Part shown: positions 56,923 to 64,000 of the stretch, piece by piece
Numbering within the stretch: the first letter of the stretch is position 1
Layout of the letters: each line of letters begins with the position of its first letter
NCBI GenBank assembly: GCA_000702085.1
Contig: JNKP01000005.1
Span: 186,001 to 250,000 of the forward strand
Direction: 5' to 3'
Source: Lachnospiraceae bacterium P6A3
GTDB lineage: Bacteria; Bacillota; Clostridia; Lachnospirales; Lachnospiraceae
Length of the DNA stretch: 64,000 nucleotides
Translations under genes and position numbers: made by a program
Notes under the pieces: generated by a model
What the model saw: the letters and a program-made list of their open reading frames with translations, nothing else
Told to the model about the DNA's origin: nothing
Databases searched by the model: none

Positions 56923-58917
56923 ATACACACTCATCTCTCCTTCGCCTCTGTTAGCCCAGAGGTAGTAGGGGATAAGCTTAAGGTCTGTATTTTCTTCCGA
57001 CTTACCTTTGTAAATCTTATAAAGAGATGTAGAGCTTATGGCATCGCCTTCCGATTTGATACGTGATGCTTTTACCGATAGGCTCGTGACATCATAACCG
57101 AATTCTCCCGTGATTGATTCTTTGATCTTCGCGGGAGTTTTTATATGAATCTCACGAAGGCTCTTTCCGTTATCAACTTCCTCGGCGCAGTATACGACAG
57201 GTCCGCGCATGACAGCGCATCTGTCTGCATCTTCTGCAACCTTTTCATCTGCAATAACAAGTCTCGGAGTCATATCAAATTCCAGATCTATGGTGGTTAC
57301 TTCATCGCTAAAGCATGAGCAGTAGATGTAACCGTCTTTGATCTCGGTCTTAAGTCTCTCGTAACCCTGGATCTTATAATTGCCGCCTGCCCATCCGGGA
57401 AGTCTGAGTGCGATGGTAAAATCAGATGCCGCGGCACCTTTTATCCTGATGCTGACTTTTCCGTTATCGGGGAAGCCGGAGGTTACGGTGACTTTGATCT
57501 TCTTTCCGTTAATGGTTTTGTGGGTTTCGGAACCTATGTAAAGATGAGTATAAAGAGTGGTGTCATCTTCGGTGTAAATATACTGTCCCAGGGATGAAAC
57601 GAGGCGTGCGATATTGGGCGGGCAGCATGCACAGCCGAACCACTTCTGACGCACGGGCTTTACATGAGTTTTCCTTTCATCCTTATTACAGTTTTCCGGA
57701 ATGACTTCCAGGGGATTTACGTAGAAGAAGCTCTTTCCGTCCAGGGCCATTCCCGCAAGGACGGTGTTGTAAAGAGCAAGTTCCATGATGTCGGAGTATT
57801 TGCTGTTCGGTTCAAGGCAGAGCATTCTTCGTGCGAAGAATACGAGTCCTATTGCCGCACATGTTTCTGAATAAGCCGTATCGTTGGGCAGGTCGTAAGG
57901 AAGCGAGAAAGCTTCGCCCAAATGTGTAGCACCGATTCCGCCCGTGATGTAGAGCTTGGTGTCGGCGATACTGTTCCAAAGCTTTTTGCAGGCATCCGTC
58001 AGCTTCTCATCACCTGTTCTGAGAGCCATGTCGGCCATTCCGCTGTAGAGATACACTGCTCTTACGGCGTGGCCTACGGCTTCATCCTGCTCTCTTACCG
58101 GCTTATGTGCCTGATGATAGTAGTCGGGCTTTCCCTTCATGTCGGGATGCTCGGATTCGAAATAGTTAGGCTCCTTGCCGCGTTCGTTGATGAAGTACTC
58201 GGCAAGCTCAAGGTATCTTTTTTTTCCGGTAAGGTCGTAGAGTCTGAAGAGTGCCATCTCTGCAATCTCATGACCGGGATATCCGTTTATACGGCCTTCG
58301 CCCTCGCCGAATACGGAATATACGTAATCGGCGTAGGCTTCGGCGCATTTTAATAATTTGTCTTTGTGTGTTGCGCGTTCGTATGCAACGGCACCTTCGA
58401 TAAGATGACCCAGACAGTAGAGCTCATGATGATCTCTTAAGTCGGTAAAGATCCTATCGGTTCCGTTAATGATGTAATAGGTATCGAGATAACCGTTCGG
58501 AAGCTGTGCATCGCATACGATATCGATCGCGCGGTCTGCTGTTTCTTCAAGTTCGGGATCGGGGTGATTTGCAAGACTGTAGGCTACGGCCTCAATCCAT
58601 TTATAGAAATCACTGTCCTGAAATACGAAGCCGTAGAATTCGTCGTCTTTGGCATCTTCCCTGTTTTCCGGGAAAACCGCGAAGCCTCTGTATGTAAACT
58701 TGGGCGCTTCGAACTTGCTGCCCTGTTTTTTCATACGCTTATTAAGTGCCGCTGCAGCCTTGAAATTGTGCATGCAGTAGCTTGCCTGCGCTTCGGGGAT
58801 ACGGTCGTTTAAGATCTCCCATTGGTAGGGGATTACTTCCTTACGAACCAGTTCCTGTTTGCGTGACCAGAATTCATCGCTTACTTTTACTTTTTTGATA
58901 TCAGCGGGTTTGATCAT
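56905..58917 (-). CDS. GH127-family beta-L-arabinofuranosidase
   Basis: 670 residues, full length for the family (DUF1680). The opening VSDEFWSRKQELVRKEVIPY, PNGYLDTYY, and GGIGATHLGEAF match GH127. The zinc and catalytic site is intact: SETCAAIG provides Glu and Cys, and WFGCACCPPNIARL provides the paired Cys, one being the nucleophile in HypBA1. It has no signal peptide, so it acts on imported arabino-oligosaccharides. Lies 3 bases downstream of a lipoprotein gene. Confidence 0.93.
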   Translation of the reverse strand: MIKPADIKKVKVSDEFWSRKQELVRKEVIPYQWEILNDRIPEAQASYCMHNFKAAAALNKRMKKQGSKFEAPKFTYRGFAVFPENREDAKDDEFYGFVFQDSDFYKWIEAVAYSLANHPDPELEETADRAIDIVCDAQLPNGYLDTYYIINGTDRIFTDLRDHHELYCLGHLIEGAVAYERATHKDKLLKCAEAYADYVYSVFGEGEGRINGYPGHEIAEMALFRLYDLTGKKRYLELAEYFINERGKEPNYFESEHPDMKGKPDYYHQAHKPVREQDEAVGHAVRAVYLYSGMADMALRTGDEKLTDACKKLWNSIADTKLYITGGIGATHLGEAFSLPYDLPNDTAYSETCAAIGLVFFARRMLCLEPNSKYSDIMELALYNTVLAGMALDGKSFFYVNPLEVIPENCNKDERKTHVKPVRQKWFGCACCPPNIARLVSSLGQYIYTEDDTTLYTHLYIGSETHKTINGKKIKVTVTSGFPDNGKVSIRIKGAAASDFTIALRLPGWAGGNYKIQGYERLKTEIKDGYIYCSCFSDEVTTIDLEFDMTPRLVIADEKVAEDADRCAVMRGPVVYCAEEVDNGKSLREIHIKTPAKIKESITGEFGYDVTSLSVKASRIKSEGDAISSTSLYKIYKGKSEENTDLKLIPYYLWANRGEGEMSVYLGIKD

Positions 58918-58920
58918 GTT

Positions 58921-59886
58921 TTATTTTTCTCTGCAAAAGTGAAGATCAAGGGTGTCTCCGAAAACATCATATCCGAGTTCATCTGAGGTGAGTGAGAGAA
59001 TGAACGAACCGTCGGAAAGAATATCACAAGCCTTTTCGATATCACCTGAGGGGATAAAAACTATTTTTCCGTCTCTGATCTCCCAGGAGAGTTCTGCTGT
59101 ATTGTTGTAGTCGCTTTCCATGGATATTTCGAGAGAGGTTCTGAGTTCTTCCAACAGGTCGTCCTTGCTCTCGAGAATAATGTCTTCGTATTCGGAGCTC
59201 CAGGCTTCTCCTTCCTGTTCGAACATGTTCTTCATGAAATCAATGAAGTTCTCATCGATCCAATCCATGAAGTCATCAACGAATTTTTTGCCGTCGTAAG
59301 AAAGGGTTGCGCTTCCGCCTTCATTGATATCCATTACGAAATCAAGTGAGAAGACCTTGTCTCCGAAGAAAGAAAGGAAGTAATCCGCATCTTCGCCGAG
59401 AGCCTCTTCCCAGACATCGTTGGTAATCTCGTAGGTTGCGATGTATCTTCCGGTTTCAACGGTTGCATCACCCGACTGTCCGCCGTTGTTTTCCTCGGGC
59501 TTGGTGCCTTCGCCCTCTTTAACCTTGATGGTCAGCTCGGCATCCTCGCAGTCCTTGGCACTGACGGTGAGGGTTGCTTTTCCTTCGGAAAGACCGGTGA
59601 TGGTGATGATCTCGTCGTCGATCTCTACATCTGCGATATCTTCGTCATCAATCTCGATCTTTACTTTCTTCAGATCGTCGAAATTCTCGATCTCAACTTC
59701 AATCTCTTCGCCGACTTCGATGGTAACCTTCGAATCGGAAAGCTCGATCTCGCCAAGCTCTTCTTCGTCATCTTCCTCGGTTGATTCCTCCGAGGGCTTT
59801 TCGTTAATGGTGCCGCATGCGGTGAATGCCAGCATGGAGGCAATGGTGAATGCAAAAAGTTTGGTTAACAGTGTTCTTTTTTTCAT
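58921..59886 (-). CDS. Lipoprotein with Ig-like (BIG2-type) domain
   Basis: The start at 59886 (MKKRTLLTK) is preceded by GGAG; an in-frame ATG at 59898 overlaps that site. The 321-residue product has a lipobox LAFTACG (C24), an acidic spacer (SEESTEEDDEEELGE) and a BIG2-like beta domain (about 45-125: VTIEVGEEIEVEIEN, ITGLSEGKATLTVSA). The rest is acidic and of unknown fold. It is surface-anchored, in an operon with GH127, and may bind glycans, although nothing proves this. Confidence 0.85.
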   Translation of the reverse strand: MKKRTLLTKLFAFTIASMLAFTACGTINEKPSEESTEEDDEEELGEIELSDSKVTIEVGEEIEVEIENFDDLKKVKIEIDDEDIADVEIDDEIITITGLSEGKATLTVSAKDCEDAELTIKVKEGEGTKPEENNGGQSGDATVETGRYIATYEITNDVWEEALGEDADYFLSFFGDKVFSLDFVMDINEGGSATLSYDGKKFVDDFMDWIDENFIDFMKNMFEQEGEAWSSEYEDIILESKDDLLEELRTSLEISMESDYNNTAELSWEIRDGKIVFIPSGDIEKACDILSDGSFILSLTSDELGYDVFGDTLDLHFCREK

Positions 59887-59957
59887 AATAATCTCCATAA
59901 ATATGTGTCTGATAGTTCTGCGTATAACAGTGGTTAAAAACGGTTAAACGCATGAAA

Positions 59958-59986
59958 ATTATATAAGTTTTATCCCGAAATAGCAA
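59958..59986 (-). promoter_or_regulatory. Promoter of the lipoprotein-GH127 operon
   Basis: Reading leftward, TTGCTA (59986-59981) and consensus TATAAT (59963-59958) are 17 bases apart, 72 bases before the start codon. Confidence 0.65.
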
Positions 59987-60032
59987 TTTTATGCGGTTTC
60001 GGAGGCATTTTTAGAAATTATTAAAATTTGTG

Positions 60033-60062
60033 TTGACACCCTGTGTGTTATAGGTGTATATA
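60033..60062 (+). promoter_or_regulatory. Promoter of the YtrA-type operon
   Basis: TTGACA (60033-60038) and TATATA (60057-60062) are 18 bases apart; the -10 is embedded in the dyad operator. Confidence 0.6.
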
Positions 60063-60069
60063 TAACACA
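60044..60069. promoter_or_regulatory. Dyad operator TGTGTTATA-N8-TATAACACA
   Basis: Perfect 9-base inverted repeat (60044-60052 with 60061-60069) covering the spacer and -10. The operon encodes a GntR regulator of the YtrA group, whose members typically autorepress from such palindromes. Confidence 0.7.
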
Positions 60070-60120
60070 TAAACAGTTAAGCAAACGACCGGTCCGGTCA
60101 ATCTATAAGGAGGTACGGAT

Positions 60121-60342
60121 ATGACTATCAGAAATTATAAGAGTGTAAAAGATATGCCCAAGAATATGAGAGTGATCCGGTATGTGGCAATGCTTCAGAC
60201 ATTTATCGGAATTGTACTCCTGGTCATGAACATCTTCGAACTTGGAGAAACACCTTTATACGTCCCCATGGCATTTATAGCGACAGGATCATTACTGAAC
60301 AGTGCACTTCTTTGTGAGTGCAGAGAAGTTTTTAAAAAATGA
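60121..60342 (+). CDS. Small membrane protein, first gene of the YtrA-type operon
   Basis: 73 residues with two membrane helices (about 21-41 and 47-63) and a charged N-terminus. Start follows AAGGAGG. No family is recognised. Its position before the GntR gene suggests a link to the transporter it controls. Confidence 0.65.
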   Translation: MTIRNYKSVKDMPKNMRVIRYVAMLQTFIGIVLLVMNIFELGETPLYVPMAFIATGSLLNSALLCECREVFKK

Positions 60343-60375
60343 AACTGATAACCGGTTTAACGAAATGAGGTAATC

Positions 60376-60750
60376 ATGATTATTTCACAATCGTCGGGGG
60401 TACCGATTTATCAGCAGATAGCGGACAGCTTCAGAACCGACATACTGGAGGGAAGACTTAAGGAGGGCGAATACCTCCCGAGTATCCGAGGCCTGGCCAA
60501 AGAATTAAAGATAAGCGTGATCACAACGATGAAAGCATACGAGCTTCTGGAACAGGAAGGAATGGTCACGGCGGTACAGGGTAAAGGCTATACCGTAAAC
60601 GCTCAGGATAAGGAGATGCTTAAAGAGCAGCACCTGCGCAAGGTCGAAGAAGGGCTTTTGCAGGCGATAGCTTCTGCGAGGATCGCGGGAATGAGCGAAA
60701 AGGAGCTCACAGAAACATTGAAATTATTGCTTTCACTTAAGGAGAGTTGA
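60376..60750 (+). CDS. GntR-family regulator, YtrA subfamily
   Basis: 124 residues. The winged HTH is clear: VPIYQQIADSFRTDILEGRL, EYLPSIRGLAKELKISVITT and MKAYELLEQEGMVTAVQGKGYTV, followed by a short C-terminal dimerisation helix pair. YtrA-type regulators lack a large ligand domain and repress ABC operons that respond to cell-envelope drugs. The next gene, an ABC ATPase, starts 1 base later. Confidence 0.93.
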   Translation: MIISQSSGVPIYQQIADSFRTDILEGRLKEGEYLPSIRGLAKELKISVITTMKAYELLEQEGMVTAVQGKGYTVNAQDKEMLKEQHLRKVEEGLLQAIASARIAGMSEKELTETLKLLLSLKES

Positions 60751-60751
60751 A

Positions 60752-61657
60752 ATGGAATTTAGCAGTTGCGTGCATGGAGAAAATATAGTTAAGAGGTACA
60801 AGAATTTCGAACTTAACGTTCCCGTTCTTGATATCCCCAAAGGATTTGCCACTGCTCTTATCGGAGAAAACGGTGCCGGTAAGACCACACTTCTGGACAT
60901 TCTCGCGGGAATCAGACTTGATTATTCGGGAAGCCTGAAGTTCTTCGAAAAATATAACGACGCTGACAGGGAAACAAATCCTGTAGTTAAGAACCTGATC
61001 GGATACGAAGGAACCGGAAATTATTATCTTCCCGCATGGACGGTTAAGCAGGGAAGAGAAATCCAGAAGCTCCTTTTCGACAGCTTTGATGAGACCAAGT
61101 ACAGAGAGATCTGTTCAAGACTTGCGATTCCCGATGATGACGGCAAGAAGATCTCGGATCTGTCGGACGGTAATAATATGAAGCTTAAGCTTGCGGGTGT
61201 CTTTTCCAGAAAGACCGAACTCCTCATTCTCGATGAGCCCGCATCACCCCTCGATCCTCTTATGAGAGACAAGCTGTGCGACATGATAAGAGAGTACCTC
61301 CTTCTCGATGAAGGCAACAAGTCGGTTCTCTTTTCAACACATAATATCGCGGACATGGAAGCTGTTACGGATTACGCGATCATCGTGGAAAACGGAACGG
61401 TGGTTGAAAGCGGATTTACCGAAGAACTCAAAGAGAAGTACATCGTGGTAAAGGGTGAGAAAAAGGCAGAAGAAGCTGCGGCAAAGGTTCTCTACACAAT
61501 CTCTTCCAATAACTACGGATTTGAGGGAATGGCTCTTGCGGATCGCCTGAACGAGCTTGCCGGACTTGATGTTGTTACCGAGCCTCCCACACTTTCACAG
61601 ATCTGCGTAGCCGTCATGAAGAGAAATTCCAAACTCTATACCGGTAATATTTTGTAA
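60752..61657 (+). CDS. ABC transporter ATP-binding protein of the YtrA-type operon
   Basis: 301 residues. Walker A GENGAGKTT, Walker B LLILDEPASPLDPL and H-loop FSTHNIAD are intact, while the signature reads LSDGNNMKLKLA instead of LSGGQ, which is common in this subgroup. The ~70-residue C-terminal extension resembles that of YtrB-like and other ABC-2 ATPases. Partner of the membrane proteins downstream. Confidence 0.92.
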   Translation: MEFSSCVHGENIVKRYKNFELNVPVLDIPKGFATALIGENGAGKTTLLDILAGIRLDYSGSLKFFEKYNDADRETNPVVKNLIGYEGTGNYYLPAWTVKQGREIQKLLFDSFDETKYREICSRLAIPDDDGKKISDLSDGNNMKLKLAGVFSRKTELLILDEPASPLDPLMRDKLCDMIREYLLLDEGNKSVLFSTHNIADMEAVTDYAIIVENGTVVESGFTEELKEKYIVVKGEKKAEEAAAKVLYTISSNNYGFEGMALADRLNELAGLDVVTEPPTLSQICVAVMKRNSKLYTGNIL

Positions 61658-61671
61658 AGAGGCGGGATTAA

Positions 61672-63420
61672 ATGGAAAAATTAATCGGTTCATACAAGGC
61701 GTTCACGCCTGAAAAATACAATATATTTTATGTCCTGATAGGAACCGCGGTAATGTCCTTATTCGGATACTTCCTGGGATCGACGGTACCCAATCCGGTA
61801 TCGATGATAGTCGTAATGGTAGGCATTATCATGGTGGATATGTTCTGTGACTACTTCGTATTCCAGGGTGTTTTCCATAAGAACTATGTGATCGGAATAC
61901 TTAAGAATTCGGTAAAGGGCGAAGAAGTCCTGAAACTGGCGGCTCTCGGAGATCAGCTCAAAAGATTGCTGCAGTATCTGATAATAATAGGCGTATCGAT
62001 CATCCCTTACAGAAATTATTTCCATGAGAATGGTATCGTTACAAGTGATCTTCAGATAGTTGAGATTGCACTGGCACTTGTGCTGGTAACATATTTTGCG
62101 ATAACGTTATCGTTTATGCTTACCAGAATGAATTACAACTTCTACGAAGGAATATTCACGATGATGATCACCTCGATTATCAGTTCGGGAATTGTAATGG
62201 GTTGTGTTTTTCTGATATTAAGAGCAGACAGCGAACCCGCGATATTCATCATTTTGATGGGCATTCTTTCGCTCGGCATATCATTTATGATGATTGAAAG
62301 GATCATCAATGTTTTCAGACTTTCATTCGGAGATAAGAAAATGGACAGATTCGGAAAAGACGATAAAAAGAAAATGTGGATCTTCATAGCCGCCGCGTTC
62401 GGCATTGATTATCTGATGATCCCGGTAATGTACTACGGACTTCAGAAGGGATTGGACCTTTCGACATTCGTAGCTGCGATGATGATGTATCCCGCATGCG
62501 GCGTAGCCCTGGGAAAGCTCTTTTCCTATAACGAAGGCAAGATCCCTAAAGCGGTTTATGTAACGGTGATCATCACAACCGTATTCGGTATGGTGCTTTC
62601 GGTACTTTCGGTTGTTGCTCCCTACACTCTTTCACTTCCCACCGGCGATATGGATGTATGGTATTATGTTCTTAATTTTGTGATCATAATCTGCAGCATT
62701 CTGCTCATTGTCTTTGCAAGCACCTGCGGCAGGGAAAAGAAAGAAAACGGCGGACTCAGGTTTACAAAGCCTTTCACATCCATCGAGTTTATCTTCCTGT
62801 ATATCGTTCTCTTTTTCGGAAGAGCACTTATCCTCAATATTATCGACGGTATTTCTGCAGGAGATATTGCAGGCGGACTCGAAGCCTTTGTCGGATACTT
62901 TACACAGCCTAAGGCACTTTCAATCGCCTTCGCCATCCTGATGAATATTCCCTTTACCATTATCATCTTCTTCGGTGAAGAGTACGGATGGAGATATTAT
63001 CTGCAGCCCATTCTTCATAAGAAGTTCGGAATTACCGCAGGTACTTTAATACTCGGTGTTGTATGGGCAGTATGGCATATCGGAGCAGACTTCATGTACT
63101 ACTCAACCGAGAGCGGACCTCAGATGCTGGTTACTCAGTGCGTTACCTGTATCTCTCTTGCCATCTTCATGGGATATGCATATATCAAAACCAAGAATAT
63201 CTGGGTGCCTGTTATGATGCATCTTCTCAACAACAATCTTGTTCTTTTCCTTGCGGGAGATACTTCGACAGAGGCAATGCAGGGTAATGTTGTAGAGTGG
63301 TCAGCCATTCCCTGGCTGATAATCGGCGCCATTGTATTCTGGGCATGGATCTTTACTCCCACAATGCTCGGAAAGAAGACCGAGAAAGCTGAAAACACTG
63401 CTGTGAGCGAGGAGGCTTAA
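61672..63420 (+). CDS. Polytopic permease-like protein fused to a CPBP protease domain
   Basis: 582 residues. The first ~330 contain eight or more membrane helices with an ABC-2-permease-like layout; from about 365 a CPBP domain follows with EEYGWRYYL (E436, E437, R441), WAVWHIGAD and a C-terminal MMHLLNN. The metal-site residues look complete. The operon ATPase directly upstream suggests an exporter that also cleaves its substrate or modulates it. ABC-2/CPBP fusions are known in NatB-like proteins. Confidence 0.8.
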   Translation: MEKLIGSYKAFTPEKYNIFYVLIGTAVMSLFGYFLGSTVPNPVSMIVVMVGIIMVDMFCDYFVFQGVFHKNYVIGILKNSVKGEEVLKLAALGDQLKRLLQYLIIIGVSIIPYRNYFHENGIVTSDLQIVEIALALVLVTYFAITLSFMLTRMNYNFYEGIFTMMITSIISSGIVMGCVFLILRADSEPAIFIILMGILSLGISFMMIERIINVFRLSFGDKKMDRFGKDDKKKMWIFIAAAFGIDYLMIPVMYYGLQKGLDLSTFVAAMMMYPACGVALGKLFSYNEGKIPKAVYVTVIITTVFGMVLSVLSVVAPYTLSLPTGDMDVWYYVLNFVIIICSILLIVFASTCGREKKENGGLRFTKPFTSIEFIFLYIVLFFGRALILNIIDGISAGDIAGGLEAFVGYFTQPKALSIAFAILMNIPFTIIIFFGEEYGWRYYLQPILHKKFGITAGTLILGVVWAVWHIGADFMYYSTESGPQMLVTQCVTCISLAIFMGYAYIKTKNIWVPVMMHLLNNNLVLFLAGDTSTEAMQGNVVEWSAIPWLIIGAIVFWAWIFTPTMLGKKTEKAENTAVSEEA

Positions 63421-63422
63421 GC

Positions 63423-64000
63423 ATGAAAGAATTGGTTAATGCATATAAGATAGTTCAGTACGGAACAAAGATCGGAATGCAGTTCGGAATGGCTTTACTG
63501 TTCCTGGCACTGGGCATCGTACTAGAATTTCTTACAAGAGGAGCACAGTCCGTCGGAAGCTTCTACATCGTATTGTCGGGAATGTTTCTGTATCAGATGA
63601 TAGTTTCGTCCGACATCTCCACATTGGTTCAGTCCTCGCCTTATAAGAAAAAAATCCAGTGCACTTATCCTCTTTTAGCGGTTATTCCATGGATCGTTGT
63701 AACACTTGCCATTGTATGCGGACTTCATTGTTACTTCGCCTCAACATCGGGTCCCGACGGATACATCGAACAGGGCCAGCAGCTCATCGTTCTCGGACTT
63801 TGCATCTTTATCCTGATGGTGTACTTCGGTATTGCTTATAAGTATTTTATAACGGCAACGGTAGTAATGGTCATTTTCGTAATGGCAGTAATGTTTGTAG
63901 TAACGGGAGCCTACTCTAACGAATACTTCGTTGCTCCGAGCCTGGGATTCTGCGTGGCTTTTGCCTGGATAGCTGCCGTTCTCGGATTTGTCTGCTGCAA
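63423..64000 (+). CDS. Membrane protein of the YtrA-type operon (3' partial)
   Basis: The frame starts at ATG 63423, 2 bases behind the previous stop and after GCGAGGAGG. It is open to the window end without a stop (192 codons visible). At least five hydrophobic segments are present; the opening is MKELVNAYKIVQYGTKIG. It is likely the second membrane subunit of the transporter. No further identification is possible from the visible part. Confidence 0.75.
   Translation, partial: MKELVNAYKIVQYGTKIGMQFGMALLFLALGIVLEFLTRGAQSVGSFYIVLSGMFLYQMIVSSDISTLVQSSPYKKKIQCTYPLLAVIPWIVVTLAIVCGLHCYFASTSGPDGYIEQGQQLIVLGLCIFILMVYFGIAYKYFITATVVMVIFVMAVMFVVTGAYSNEYFVAPSLGFCVAFAWIAAVLGFVCC

Overview
The window looks like chromosomal DNA of an anaerobic Clostridia-type Firmicute, most likely Lachnospiraceae (Butyrivibrio/Pseudobutyrivibrio-like). 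This is inferred from strong AGGAGG-type ribosome sites, LytTR-DUF3021 pairs, duplicated Feo operons with Cys-rich partners, a GH127 arabinofuranosidase, a YtrA-type GntR operon and several CPBP proteases. I see no rRNA, tRNA, integrase or insertion sequence.

Layout. 1-1511: end of an ABC-2 permease followed by a LytTR regulator and a DUF3021 membrane protein. 1512-3357: an Lsa-like antibiotic-resistance ABC-F gene behind a leader that carries its own promoter, a three-codon upstream ORF and a perfect terminator hairpin, so it is probably attenuation-controlled. It abuts a truncated GNAT acetyltransferase remnant and a regular array of ~74-nt palindromic repeats. 3863-8868 (minus): two ABC exporter half-transporters with N-terminal sensor-like extensions flanking a DUF1854 protein. 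8983-14712: phosphatase, flavin-type oxidase, EAL phosphodiesterase, orphan EIIC, membrane proteins and a second LytTR-DUF3021 module. 14786-17460 and 26297-29247: two ferrous iron (Feo) operons, each with a GTTAG-N6-CTAAC operator just after its promoter. Between them lie a SulP transporter, a CPBP protease, an ABC exporter pair, a second array of 73-nt repeats, a cysteine-synthase-like enzyme and two paralogous PH-like membrane proteins. 29326-35283: small redox proteins, an AraC-GGDEF fusion, an XRE regulator, MFS, hydrolase and ArsC/Spx-like genes.

35353-48512 is a visibly AT-richer accessory island. It carries an unknown two-gene unit; an HTH-Vsr-Z1-MutL/MORC ATPase-unknown-unknown-PD-(D/E)XK-cytosine methylase operon, a rarely studied restriction-modification-like defence system; a frameshifted small gene; a NUDIX hydrolase; and a protein with an inactivated SF2-helicase-like N-terminus, a coiled coil and a C-terminal HEPN-type Rx4H motif, my best candidate for an undescribed defence effector. 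48530-59886 returns to core-like genes: racemase, inositol phosphatase, nitroreductase, MATE, PlsC-like acyltransferase with zinc ribbon, old yellow enzyme, S41 protease, GH127 and a lipoprotein. It includes a candidate ~55-nt small RNA at 53180-53234. 60033-64000 holds a YtrA-type operon (operator, GntR regulator, ATPase, permease-CPBP fusion, partial membrane protein) that runs off the end.

Five copies of a large palindrome (TGACA..GGGGACGCT..TTGTCA and its inverse) are scattered from 13144 to 30081, mostly directly behind stop codons and twice inside the first feo operon.
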